DNA from: Phycisphaerales bacterium
GTDB lineage: Bacteria; Planctomycetota; Phycisphaerae; UBA1845
Length of the DNA stretch: 64,000 nucleotides
NCBI GenBank assembly: GCA_020852275.1
Contig: JADZBE010000029.1
Location: 1-64,000, forward strand
Reading direction: 5' to 3'
Part shown: positions 36,926 through 45,252 of the stretch, one piece after another
Position numbering within the stretch: the stretch's first letter is position 1
How the letters are laid out: each line of letters opens with the position of its first letter
Notes under the pieces: model-generated
What the model saw: the letters and a program-made list of their open reading frames with translations, nothing else
Database searches by the model: none
Told to the model about the DNA's origin: nothing
Position numbers and translations under genes: made by a program

Positions 36926-37320
36926 ATGCAGAATGCTGAATGCCGAAATCAGCACCCGTCACGCGAGTGAGGGACCTTGCGTGCGACCGCTGAATGCCGA
37001 AATCAGAACCCGTAGCGCCAGCAAGGGAGTCGTAGGGGACACATGAATGCCAGGTGTAGAATGCCCTGAAGGCCGACGGCGGCTGCCGGATAGTGGAGGA
37101 GGAAACGCGAGGATCGAACGGGTGGCACGGTCTGGCGTAATCGCCAGGCCGTGGCAGGCGAGGAACGGACTTTCCGGCGTACCCTACGGGTTCGCTGCTG
37201 CGGATCCGCGTCACCCGGCAGTCGGCATTCTGTTGTCAGCAAGGATCCTTGCTTGCGCTGCGGGTTCTGATTTCGGCATTCGGCATTCGGCATTCATCAT
37301 TCTCTCAAGGATTCTTCGCG
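36926..37320. repeat. R6-linked 55-bp repeats, two direct and one inverted
   Basis: After the serA stop, GAATGCTGAATGCCGAAATC leads into AGCACCCGTCACGCGAGTGA (36917-36975). A second copy (36990-37032) reads TGAATGCCGAAATCAGAACC. A third copy is inverted at about 37235-37302, ending in the CATTCGGCATTC microsatellite just before the ROK gene. A decayed R4 palindrome lies at 37188-37207. No gene is seen. Confidence 0.7.
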
Positions 37321-38304
37321 GTGACATCCTCCCCTCATCCCTCCGTCTGCCTCGGAATCGACGTGGGCGGCACGAACATCAAGACCGGCCTGGTGGCGCA
37401 CGACGGGCGGGTCGTCGCTTCGACCGTGCGTCCCACGCCGCAGGGGCCCGAGGCGGCGCTGGCCGTCATCGCGGAGATGTTCGACGGCCTGCTGCGGAAG
37501 GCGAACGTGCGCCGGGAAGAAGTCTTGGCCGCGGGGATCGGCACGCCCGGTCCTCTCAGCCCTAGTAAGGGCGTTGTCTATCGCTGCGCGAATCTGGATG
37601 GCTGGGTGAACGTGCCGATTCGTGAGCGGCTCGCAGCGCGGCTCCATCTGCCGGTCGTTTTTGACAACGACGGAAATCTCGCGGGATTCGGCGAATACTG
37701 GGCGGGCGCGGGCGGTCGATTCGGCGACATGGTCGCACTGACGCTGGGAACCGGCGTCGGCTGCGGGATCATCATCGACGGCCGCATTCTGCACGGTCAC
37801 CACGAAAACGCCGCGGAAACGGGGCACATGATCGTCGAACGCCACGGGCGACCGTGCCCCTGCGGACAGCGAGGATGTCTGGAGCAGTACGCCTCCGCGG
37901 CGGGCGTCGCCAAGCGGGCGCGCGAAGAGATCGAGGCGGGCGCCGCGTCCGTGTTGCGCGAACGCGCCGGCGACTTGGCTGCCCTCAGCAGCCGCGATGT
38001 CGCCGCCGCCGCCGCGGCAGGCGACGCTCTGTGCCGCCGCCTCTGGCAGGATGCCTGCGAATATTTGGCCGTGGCCTGCGTCAATCTTCAGCACCTCGTG
38101 AATCCTCGGCGGATCGTGCTTGGCGGCGGGCTGGCCGAGTCGGGAGATGCGCTGCTCCTGCCGGTGCGCGAGGCGTTCACGCGGTTTCGCTGGAACCTGG
38201 CGGACGACTACCCGGAGATCACGCGGGCGGTGCTGGGCTACGATGCAGGGATGATCGGCGCGGCCGGGTGGGCGTGGGAGACTTTGGCCCGGCGAGCTTC
38301 CTGA
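37321..38304 (+). CDS. ROK-family sugar kinase (probable glucokinase)
   Basis: The 327-residue protein has all main ROK marks. These are the ATP/phosphate loop GIDVGGTNIKTGLV, AAGIGTPGPLSP, the catalytic-Asp region VVFDNDGNLAGFGEYW, ALTLGTGVGCGIIIDG, sugar-binding ENAAETGHMIV, and the zinc motif CPCGQRGCLEQYAS. It phosphorylates glucose or a related hexose with ATP in the cytoplasm; repressor-type ROK proteins carry an N-terminal HTH, which is absent here. The GTG at 37321 is taken as the start because AAGGATT lies upstream and upstream codons are repeat sequence. Confidence 0.9.
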   Translation: MTSSPHPSVCLGIDVGGTNIKTGLVAHDGRVVASTVRPTPQGPEAALAVIAEMFDGLLRKANVRREEVLAAGIGTPGPLSPSKGVVYRCANLDGWVNVPIRERLAARLHLPVVFDNDGNLAGFGEYWAGAGGRFGDMVALTLGTGVGCGIIIDGRILHGHHENAAETGHMIVERHGRPCPCGQRGCLEQYASAAGVAKRAREEIEAGAASVLRERAGDLAALSSRDVAAAAAAGDALCRRLWQDACEYLAVACVNLQHLVNPRRIVLGGGLAESGDALLLPVREAFTRFRWNLADDYPEITRAVLGYDAGMIGAAGWAWETLARRAS

Positions 38305-38318
38305 CGCGGCGACGGACT

Positions 38319-38488
38319 TAGCCGCCCGTGGTGGAACTCGAAACCGAACATGGAGCCCGTCACCCCCGCGCAGGCGGGGGTCCAGTCCGCACGGGAAAAC
38401 TGCTGGATTTGTACCTCCTCGGAAGCCATCGGCTGGATTCCCGCCTGCGCGGGAATGACGCGCGTCGCCCTTCACCACGGGCCGTTAG
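38319..38488 (+). repeat. Dispersed repeat R1, copy 3
   Basis: It starts with GCCGCCCGTGGTGGAACTCG and ends with GGCTGGATTCCCGCCTGCGC plus GGGAATGACGCG. This is the best preserved copy relative to copy 1. Confidence 0.85.
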
Positions 38489-38657
38489 ATCGACTTTTGC
38501 CGTTTTGGAGTCGTAGGACGGTCTGATGGATCTTGGATTCCGAAGCGGCGGGCATGGGGTTCTGAAACGCCCCGTGTTTTGCCGGCTGTTGCGAAACCGC
38601 GAACCTCTCTGGGACATTCGATCCTCATCCGAAGAGGTCGCGGCATGTTCCCCGAAA

Positions 38658-38812
38658 GGGATCAGGCTGACGCTGCTTCGGAAATCGAGCTGACTCGGCT
38701 TCGGAGATCGAATCACCTCAACCTCGGAGAATGGGCCGAGCCTCACTGGACGAAATCGAAATCGGGCGTGGCTCGAAATCGCAATGCTGGAATCCATGGC
38801 CACGCGCCGCGG
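38658..38812 (+). repeat. Dispersed repeat R3, copy 2
   Basis: GGATCAGGCTGACGCTGCTT opens the copy and GAGCCTCACTGGACGAAATC lies in its second half, as in copy 1 at 5636-5815. It has one internal unit fewer than copy 1. It ends shortly before the promoter of the TPR gene. Confidence 0.8.
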
Positions 38813-38825
38813 TTCTGTCCACGCC

Positions 38826-38853
38826 TTGCCCGTGCGGAAATCCCGGCTATAAC
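38826..38853 (+). promoter_or_regulatory. Promoter of the TPR gene
   Basis: TTGCCC (38826-38831) and TATAAC (38848-38853) are 16 bases apart. The ATG at 38861 follows seven bases after the -10 box, suggesting a leaderless transcript. Confidence 0.55.
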
Positions 38854-38860
38854 CACTCGC

Positions 38861-40180
38861 ATGAACCGCGTTCCTATTTTATCGGCGCCGGTTGTTCTAG
38901 CTGTGATCGCCCTCGTGCAAGCATCGCAGGCGCTGACCCCTGCGGAAGTCGCGGGTTACGCGTCCTTCACGTCAGTGTGTTTGCAGGACAACCCTGCCTC
39001 CCCCGTGGCACAGGACAAGTCCGCCTCCAAGGACGCCGCCCCTTCGGCGAAAGCGCCGGCGAATCCGATTCCTGACAAGCCCGAGGCGGACAAGCCGGTC
39101 GCGGACAAGCCCGCCGCGCCGCAGGAACCCAAGTACACCATCGAACCCGTCCTCCCTCCGGACGAGGCCGTCAAGCAGGCGCTCGCCGCCTTCGACCGCC
39201 TCGATCAAGGCGGCGACGTCCAGAAGGAGGCCGCGGAGATCACCCGGCTTTACAAGATGGTTCTGGATTCCGCGAAGGACAACCCACATTTGATGTACAT
39301 CCGCGGGCGCAGCGCGATCCTCTCCGGGCGCGTCGTGGACGGCATGCAGGACTTGGAGGCGTTCGCCAAGACCACGCCCGGGCAGAGCGACTGGAAGACG
39401 TTTCGCATTCTCGGCGATCTGCACCTGAAGGACTATCCGCGCCTGGCGGAGGGCAAGTATTGCCAGGCGCTGGAGCTCAACGACCTGGAGCCGACGATCC
39501 TGCTGGGTCTGTCGCAGGCGCAGTTTCGCCTGGGGCAGCGCAAGGAGGCGCTGCAGTTGGCCGAGCGCGCCGTGCAACTCGACGCCGGAAAGACCGTTAC
39601 CTACCTCGACAACTTTGCCGCGATGCTTCGGCTCGACGGCGAGAACGACAAGTCCCAGCTTGATCGCGCCGCGGGGATCGTGAACCAGGCCGTGCAGCTC
39701 GTACAGGCCGCGCTGAAGGAACGCCCGACCGATCCGAGCCTGATCCAGCTTCTGGCGACGGAGTATGAGTCGGCGCTGATCGTCTTGCGCGACATCCTCG
39801 CCGCGACGCCGGACAATGCCGCGGCGTACGCCGACGTGGCGGCCATCAGTGAGAATCTCGGCGAGCTTCGCCGGCAGCTTCTGATGCACGAGGCGATCGC
39901 GCTGATCGAAAGCCAGGCGCTGCCGCGCCTGCAAGGGAAGGTGACGGCGCCGCTGGCGATGAGCTACGCGCGACTGCTCGAGCAGGTCGGGCGCATCGGC
40001 GACGCACGGCGCGTGTATGAGAAGACGATCGAGGGCGAGCCGGAGTTTCAGGACGCCAAGACCGCGCTCGACCGCATCAATAAGCAGTATCCTCCCGACC
40101 CGGCCGCGCCGGCGACGGAACCGGAAAAGAAGGCAGACGCGCCGCCCTCTCCGCTGCCCGCGACGAAGCCGGGCAGTTGA
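38861..40180 (+). CDS. Exported TPR-repeat protein
   Basis: A signal peptide (MNRVPILSAPVVLAVIALVQ, cleavage near residue 24) is followed by a Lys/Asp/Pro-rich linker with repeated DKPxADKP units (about 55-85). The body is a TPR-like helical solenoid: YIRGRSAILSGRVVDGMQDL, KYCQALELNDLEPTILLGLS, RLGQRKEALQLAERAVQLDA. It is probably a periplasmic binding scaffold of unknown partner. The frame is open far upstream, but that part is repeat R3. The C-terminus is again Pro/Lys-rich. Confidence 0.75.
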   Translation: MNRVPILSAPVVLAVIALVQASQALTPAEVAGYASFTSVCLQDNPASPVAQDKSASKDAAPSAKAPANPIPDKPEADKPVADKPAAPQEPKYTIEPVLPPDEAVKQALAAFDRLDQGGDVQKEAAEITRLYKMVLDSAKDNPHLMYIRGRSAILSGRVVDGMQDLEAFAKTTPGQSDWKTFRILGDLHLKDYPRLAEGKYCQALELNDLEPTILLGLSQAQFRLGQRKEALQLAERAVQLDAGKTVTYLDNFAAMLRLDGENDKSQLDRAAGIVNQAVQLVQAALKERPTDPSLIQLLATEYESALIVLRDILAATPDNAAAYADVAAISENLGELRRQLLMHEAIALIESQALPRLQGKVTAPLAMSYARLLEQVGRIGDARRVYEKTIEGEPEFQDAKTALDRINKQYPPDPAAPATEPEKKADAPPSPLPATKPGS

Positions 40181-40211
40181 AGGCACTCAGACGGCGCAAG
40201 TCCTTTCGGGC

Positions 40212-40331
40212 GGCGCAGGTCCGCTCGCGCGGCGCAGGTCCGCTCGCGTGGCGCAGGTCCGCTCGCGTGGCACGGGTCCGCGCGGGTGGCACGGGTCCGC
40301 GCGGGTGGCACGGGTCCGCAGCAGCGGACCC
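40212..40331 (+). repeat. 19-bp tandem array ending in an R4 palindrome
   Basis: Five and a half units of 19 bp run from 40212: three GGCGCAGGTCCGCTCGCGY, then GGCACGGGTCCGCGCGGGT types. The last one merges into palindrome GGGTCCGCAGCAGCGGACCC (40312-40331). The unit is the reverse complement of the GTGCCAC-tailed unit at 35064, so array and palindrome are the same pair in opposite orientation. Confidence 0.85.
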
Positions 40332-40404
40332 GTGGAGCCTCAGGCAAGGCGTTCTCCGCGAACGCGCCACCTGATTCAACGCGCCTAGCCACAATGCAAG
40401 GACC

Positions 40405-40851
40405 ATGAAACGCGTCTATCAATCCGCGGATCCCGCACGCATCGCCTTGGTTCGCGCACTGTTGGATGAAGCGGGCATGACCACCGCGCTGCTCAACACG
40501 GGCATGGGCGGCATCGTGGGTGAGATGCCCGCGACGCTCGCGCTGCCCGAAGTCTGGGTGGCCGACGAGCACGAAGCCGCCGCGCTGCGACTCATTGAAC
40601 AATTCGAGAACGAACCTCCCGAGGGCGAGCCGATCGCCGATCCGTGGGTCTGCCCGACCTGCGGCGAGCAGCAGGACGGACAGTTCACCCGCTGCTGGAA
40701 ATGCGGACCGTTCGAGGTGCCGCCGGATGAAGAGGTATTGCGAATGGAGCTGGATCCGCGTCACGATCCGCAGGCCTGTTGCGACAACTGCGGCTACCAC
40801 CTCTGGGGTCTGACCGAGCGCCGTTGCCCCGAGTGCGGCGAGGACTTCTAA
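40405..40851 (+). CDS. DUF2007-like protein with zinc ribbons
   Basis: The first 70 residues (MKRVYQSADPARIALVRALL, then DEAGMTTALLN and LPEVWVADEHEAAALRLIEQ) match the small DUF2007 'putative signal-transducing' domain. Two zinc-ribbon-like pairs follow: CPTCGEQQDGQFTRCWKCG and CCDNCGYHLWGLTERRCPEC. No enzymatic site is visible. It may bind metal and a protein partner in the cytoplasm. It stands alone between two repeat arrays. Confidence 0.75.
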   Translation: MKRVYQSADPARIALVRALLDEAGMTTALLNTGMGGIVGEMPATLALPEVWVADEHEAAALRLIEQFENEPPEGEPIADPWVCPTCGEQQDGQFTRCWKCGPFEVPPDEEVLRMELDPRHDPQACCDNCGYHLWGLTERRCPECGEDF

Positions 40852-40860
40852 CGTCTGCGG

Positions 40861-40980
40861 GAACTCTTGACGGCGGAGTGAACTCTTGACGCCGACGAGG
40901 ACTTCCGACGGCGGAGCGGACTCTTGACGCCGATGAGGACTTCCGACGGCGGCAAGGACCTTTTGACGCCCGGGCGGATC
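40861..40980 (+). repeat. 19-20 bp tandem array
   Basis: Six units alternate between GAACTCTTGACGCCGACGAG-like and GACTTCCGACGGCGGAGCG-like forms, directly after the stop codon of the preceding gene. The TTGACG words recur in every second unit. A GGCACCGGCTCTCCAGCCGG palindrome follows at about 41036-41056. Confidence 0.75.
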
Positions 40981-41157
40981 CGTGCTGTGGGAACGCGCCA
41001 TCCGTCAGCCCGTAGCGAAGGGCGCGTCCGGTTGGGGCACCGGCTCTCCAGCCGGTGATTCGTCGGCATTGGGGCGGGGTCACTAGGCCGGAACGCCCAT
41101 CCCCAGATTTCCACCATCCGGCGCCCCGAAGGTAATCTTCGGATTCTCGTTTTTTGC

Positions 41158-41186
41158 TTGACAGCCCTATAAGGAGGTGGTACATT
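41158..41186 (+). promoter_or_regulatory. Promoter with downstream CCCTT repeats
   Basis: TTGACA (41158-41163) and TACATT (41181-41186) are 17 bases apart. Between the expected start and the ATG at 41290 lies a pure run of five CCCTT units (41246-41270), followed by AAGGAG. Confidence 0.7.
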
Positions 41187-41289
41187 CAACATGGAACAAT
41201 GGATTTCGGGTTAAGGCGGGAGGCACCCCGTCGGTCCCTTCCATTCCCTTCCCTTCCCTTCCCTTCCCTTCTTTCGAAGGAGTGCGACG

Positions 41290-41718
41290 ATGTCTGGAAA
41301 CAGGAAAGGCTTGCGCGTGTTCATTTCGCCGTCGGCGTACCGGTGTGCGGCGGCCATCGCGATCTGCCTGTCCTGCGGCGGGCGGATTCTTGGGGATGAG
41401 GACTGCCCGCTGACCTGCGGCGTGGTGGATGATCCGTGCTACTGCGAGCCGCCGTCGACTGAATGCATCTGCGTGGAAGGCGTATGCACGCCCCATTACG
41501 TCACCTACGAGGACACGTTCAGCTTCACGCCTGCCGAGACGGGGAACACGTGCCTCGGTCATGAAGGCGTCGAGTGCGGGTATTACTGGAATTGCATCCC
41601 CGTCGCCGCCCAATCCAGTTGCGCCAACAATGCTGGGTGCAAGCACTTCGGTCAAGCGCACTTTGTGTATGCCATCAAGTACACGACGGGAGAGGCGAAC
41701 TGCTCGCCACCGACATGA
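41290..41718 (+). CDS. Small exported Cys-rich protein of unknown function
   Basis: The 142-residue protein starts MSGNRKGLRVF and has a hydrophobic segment (AAAIAICLSCGG) that can act as a signal peptide or lipobox region. About 16 Cys follow (CPLTCGVVDDPCYCEPP, ECICVEGVC), suggesting disulfide bonding outside the cytoplasm. I do not recognise the family. AAGGAG lies ten bases before the ATG. The promoter with CCCTT repeats lies upstream. The next gene starts 53 bases after its stop. Confidence 0.6.
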   Translation: MSGNRKGLRVFISPSAYRCAAAIAICLSCGGRILGDEDCPLTCGVVDDPCYCEPPSTECICVEGVCTPHYVTYEDTFSFTPAETGNTCLGHEGVECGYYWNCIPVAAQSSCANNAGCKHFGQAHFVYAIKYTTGEANCSPPT

Positions 41719-41770
41719 AGTACAACACGGATGCTCGTAATGTCATGTTGTCCCGTCAGTGGAGGCAGAT

Positions 41771-43291
41771 ATGAATTTCCCTTGGTCGATTCTGCTTATC
41801 ACGATGATCGCGTATGGCGGCTTCGCCCACCCCTCGATGGGTGAGAAGCCGTCAGAGCTGTTGCTTGCGGAACAGCACCGCGCCGCGATCGACACGGCGT
41901 CGATCGAGTTTCGCCTGAGCGGCAAACCGGAACCCGAACCAGGATACTTCTCGGCCAAGCTAGCCGGCGAAGACGTTCTTTACACCTACCGCGGCCTTGC
42001 AGATGGGCGATTCAATGTTGAGAATCAGCCTGGAGACTTGTTCACGTACTCTGAGCTGCGCTACCTGATGAAGGGTGACGAGCAATGGACTTACCTCGAG
42101 CACACGACATCGGGACACATCAAGACCGCGGGCATCGTATGGCTTCCGTACTATGACATTTGCAGTTTGGGGTTTGATCCGGCGCCCGTTACCGCCGAGC
42201 CGCAGGACCACTGGTTTCGCACTCCGGCGGAGCGTTACGAAGTGGAGCACAGACCCGACGCGGTGGAAATCCTCGGATTCTGGTCGAATGGGTTCATCGT
42301 GCGCACCCTGCTTGACCCCACGCGGGCCATGCAGCCCATACGCGCGGAAACCCTTGTGGACGGCGAGGAAGCGGGCGTCTGCGAGACGCAGTACCAGCAG
42401 GTCAAGGACTTCTGGTTTCCGAGCGTCTCCAAGTTCACCTTTCACGGCGAAGTCATCACGACCATCACGGTGCTGCACGCGGAGTTCAATGAGCCATACC
42501 ACCCCAGCAGCTTCAGCCCGGAAGACCTCGGGCTGACGCCGGGGATCGACGTGTATCGCGAGCCGAGCCTCGGCGCTTATCGCTGGTCTGGTACTGGCCT
42601 GATTTCCAAGGAGGAATGGGCGCAAGGCCTCAAGGATGGATCGTTCGACGACTCTGCATTGAAGATCCTGAGAGCCAATGCGAACCCAGACGCCACGACG
42701 GGCGGCGGCCGCTATCCCAGAGATATGGACGATGGGTTCCTGGGTCTGACGGCAGTGGTAAGGCGAAAGCCGGGATTGTGGGAAGACTTCACGCGGCGGT
42801 TTATTCGCTTCTGCAAGCTCGATGAGAATCAGACAGGCAAGGCGTGGGAAGTCCTCAAGCAGTGCCAGAAGGGCGCTTACGAGCGACTGCCCGGCATCGA
42901 AAAAGAGTCCAAGAGCGTCGAACTGGAATTAGCGCAATTGCGCCGCGGCGCGGTTGCGGACAAGACGCAAATGCCGGACGGCCCCGCAAAGCAGCCCATC
43001 GAATCGGCGTCAGGGGCCGAAAGCCGCTCGACCGGGGCACCGGTGCAGAATGCGCCTCCACCCGCTTCCGTCCCAGACCAGAAGCCCTCGACCCTTTCCG
43101 GTGATGCAGAGGAAACGGCCGCACGCATCAAGGCACTGGACGCAAGACTTGGCGAGCTATACGAGCCGATCGAGTTCATCTTCGAGAAGAAACTGAAACC
43201 GGGGCTGAACAAGCTGCTCACACCCCAGCAGCAGGAATGGGTTGCCAAGCACGACGCGGAAGTGAAAGCAAAGCGCGCGGCCAAAGAGTAG
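41771..43291 (+). CDS. Exported protein of unknown function
   Basis: A signal peptide (MNFPWSILLITMIAYGGFAH) leads a 506-residue protein. The central part has alternating beta-like stretches (FSAKLAGEDVLYTYRGLADG, QYQQVKDFWFPSVSKFTF) and no recognised motif. The C-terminal 150 residues are helical and charged, with a Pro/Ser-rich insert (about 405-450). The start at 41771 is preferred because GGAGG lies five bases upstream; the frame opens at 41759. It may be co-transcribed with the Cys-rich protein upstream. Base composition is less G+C-biased than the neighbours, so acquisition is possible. Confidence 0.6.
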   Translation: MNFPWSILLITMIAYGGFAHPSMGEKPSELLLAEQHRAAIDTASIEFRLSGKPEPEPGYFSAKLAGEDVLYTYRGLADGRFNVENQPGDLFTYSELRYLMKGDEQWTYLEHTTSGHIKTAGIVWLPYYDICSLGFDPAPVTAEPQDHWFRTPAERYEVEHRPDAVEILGFWSNGFIVRTLLDPTRAMQPIRAETLVDGEEAGVCETQYQQVKDFWFPSVSKFTFHGEVITTITVLHAEFNEPYHPSSFSPEDLGLTPGIDVYREPSLGAYRWSGTGLISKEEWAQGLKDGSFDDSALKILRANANPDATTGGGRYPRDMDDGFLGLTAVVRRKPGLWEDFTRRFIRFCKLDENQTGKAWEVLKQCQKGAYERLPGIEKESKSVELELAQLRRGAVADKTQMPDGPAKQPIESASGAESRSTGAPVQNAPPPASVPDQKPSTLSGDAEETAARIKALDARLGELYEPIEFIFEKKLKPGLNKLLTPQQQEWVAKHDAEVKAKRAAKE

Positions 43292-43332
43292 CGTCGCGCC
43301 TCCAGAGGGTAGCGTCGCGCCCCTTACAAATG

Positions 43333-43387
43333 CGGCGACCACAGGTACAAAAACTGCGGCGCCGGTGGGATCGCGCTGGGCAGGCCG
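43333..43387 (-). pseudogene. Duplicate of the 3' end of sppA
   Basis: Read on the minus strand this segment gives LPSAIPPAPQFLYLWSP before a stop. It is nearly identical to the C-terminus of the SppA protein at 44114-45103 (LPGAIPPAPQFLYLWSPGS). Only about 55 bases are duplicated. The copy ends exactly where the RAYT-like fragment begins. Confidence 0.7.
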
Positions 43388-43479
43388 AGCACCACAAGAA
43401 AGAGGACTTCAAGGCGGAGTTATTGCGGATGCTGCGCCTGCATGAGATCGAGTTCGACGAGAAGTATATGTTCGATTGA
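43381..43479 (+). pseudogene. C-terminal remnant of a REP-associated (RAYT/IS200-like) transposase
   Basis: From 43381 the plus strand reads QAEHHKKEDFKAELLRMLRL, then HEIEFDEKYMFD and a stop. This fits the usual C-terminus of Y1/RAYT transposases (EHHRxxSFQDELxxLLxxHxIExDERYxWD) as I know it. Everything upstream, including the HUH and Tyr motifs, is missing. RAYTs are known to be linked with REP palindromes, which are abundant here. Confidence 0.55.
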
Positions 43480-44113
43480 TCTCTTGCACTTTCCGGCGCC
43501 TCCTCCGCCCCTCTGGGGCGGGATCGTGACAACACGCCGCGTTCCACGGGTTCCGCTTCGCCCGCGAAGACGCGGGCTGCGCTCCACCCGTGGCTACATG
43601 CCTGCGCCCCGCTGGGGCGAAGAGAGGAGCGGGCGCAAGCTCTCTCTGCAAGCCGGGCAACACGTGCCGTGGGCCAATCGACCACGCCATCGCAATCAGC
43701 CAAGGCGGAACCGACGACCCGCCGTCTGTCACATCCCCGTCCGGCTGACCCCAGCCCTTTGCCCCCCCGGCGCGCCGCACCCACCGATCGCCTGCGACGC
43801 TCCTCTCGACTTCTCCGCGCCCTCTGCGGATTGCATTCGTCTGCAAGTCCGGCGTGTCCGCAGGAGGAAGGGTTATCCGCAGAGACACGCAGAGAGCGCA
43901 GAGGGCGGTGGAGGTGCGCCAGGGCTGTCAGGCTCACGCGGAGGCGCGGGGCGCGCGGAAGGGCCCAGTTCTCAGGCGGATCAGGCGCGGCCCTGCGCGG
44001 CGGAGTCTCCTCTTCGAGAGTCGAGCTGCGCCCCGGCGACGAAACCCCCGCAAGCGGATCGCAAAGATGATGTAGTTTCAACGAAGAACTACACGGGCTG
44101 CCAGACCGCTCCG
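43480..44113. other. Intergenic with an inverted CGCAGAG element
   Basis: GCGCCCTCTGCGGA at about 43808-43822 and GCGCAGAGGGCGG at about 43898-43910 form inverted arms, with further GCAGAGA words between. No gene is supported, although several frames are open. Confidence 0.5.
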
Positions 44114-45103
44114 TCATGATCCCGGCGACCACAGGTACAGAAACTGCGGCGCCGGCGGGATCGCGCCGGGCAGGCCGCTGACGTTGAGCAGGTTCACCTG
44201 CACGCCGCGGGCGTCGGTCGGCGATTGCGCGTACACGGTCGGGCGGTAATCCAGCGGGCGATGATAGAGCACCACGCGGACGGCCTTGGCGCCGACGCGC
44301 TGCTTGATCGCGTCGATCGTGTCGTGCAGCGTGCCGATGCGGTCGATCAGCCCCGCCTCCAGCGCCTGCGGAGCGGTGTACACGCGCCCGTCGGCGAGTT
44401 TGCGAACCTGCTCCGCGTCGAGCTTGGGGCGACCCTCGTCCACCACCTGCACGAAGCGCGCGTACATGTCGTCCACCATGGTCTGAAAGATCGCCCGGTC
44501 GTCCTCGCGCATGGCGCGGAACGGCGAGCCGGTGTCCTTGTGCGGACCCGAGGTGATGGTGTTGCTGGTCACGCCGATCAGCTTCATCGTGCCCTCGACG
44601 TCGAAGAGCTGCATGATGACGCCGATGCTGCCGGTCACCGTCGTGCGGTGCGCGACGATCTCGTCGCAGGCGCAGGCGATGTAGTAGCCCCCGCTGGCCG
44701 CGACATCCATCATCACCGCGACGATCGGCTTGCCGCACGCCTTGAATCGGAGAATCTCGTCGTGCATCAGGTCGCTGGCGGTGACCGCGCCGCCGGGCGA
44801 ATTGATGCGCAGGATGACGGCCCTCACGTGGTCGTCGCGGCGGGCCTTGTCGAGTTGCTCGGTGAGCAGGCTGACGGGGTGCTCGCCGCCGCCGAAGAGC
44901 CGCGGCGAGGCGGCGTTGAGAATGATGCCGTCCACGTCGAGGATGGCGATCTTGTCGCTCGCCCACGCGCCGTCGCGCAGAATCTCTCGCTCTTCAAGCT
45001 CCTGGTTGGTGTTGACCAGCTTGATCAGCACCCCATCGGGCATGCACCCCGGAACGACCCCCCCAGCCGCTAGAAGCCCGACCCAACATGCGATGCGCTT
45101 CAT
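44114..45103 (-). CDS. sppA: Signal peptide peptidase SppA, 36K type, probable lipoprotein
   Basis: The 329-residue protein belongs to peptidase family S49. The nucleophile Ser is in DVAASGGYYIAC and the general-base Lys in TSGPHKDTGSPF; AVILRINSPGGAVTASD is the conserved substrate-groove strand. The N-terminus MKRIACWVGLLAAGGVVPGC is a lipoprotein signal with Cys20. The protein would thus sit on the outer face of the membrane, cutting leftover signal peptides or other membrane fragments. The start at 45103 is chosen because of the lipobox and an upstream AGGGAG. A partial duplicate of its last 18 codons lies downstream at 43333-43387. Confidence 0.92.
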   Translation of the reverse strand: MKRIACWVGLLAAGGVVPGCMPDGVLIKLVNTNQELEEREILRDGAWASDKIAILDVDGIILNAASPRLFGGGEHPVSLLTEQLDKARRDDHVRAVILRINSPGGAVTASDLMHDEILRFKACGKPIVAVMMDVAASGGYYIACACDEIVAHRTTVTGSIGVIMQLFDVEGTMKLIGVTSNTITSGPHKDTGSPFRAMREDDRAIFQTMVDDMYARFVQVVDEGRPKLDAEQVRKLADGRVYTAPQALEAGLIDRIGTLHDTIDAIKQRVGAKAVRVVLYHRPLDYRPTVYAQSPTDARGVQVNLLNVSGLPGAIPPAPQFLYLWSPGS

Positions 45104-45165
45104 CTCAATGCACTCCCTTGACTGGCTGAACTTGCAGATCTGCGCGAGGCATCCTAGCGGCAAGG

Positions 45166-45211
45166 CGAGGAAACAAACAACGACCGCGCCCCGGGTGGTG
45201 CGCGGTCGTTG
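45166..45211 (-). terminator. Terminator of the cohesin-like gene
   Basis: On the minus strand CAACGACCGCGC and GCGCGGTCGTTG (45200-45211 and 45178-45189) form a perfect 12-bp stem with a 10-base loop, followed by TTTGTTTCC. It lies just behind the stop of the gene at 45253-46116. Confidence 0.8.
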
Positions 45212-45252
45212 CAGGTTCTGACACGTATTCGCGGGTGAAAGTTCGCCGCGGA

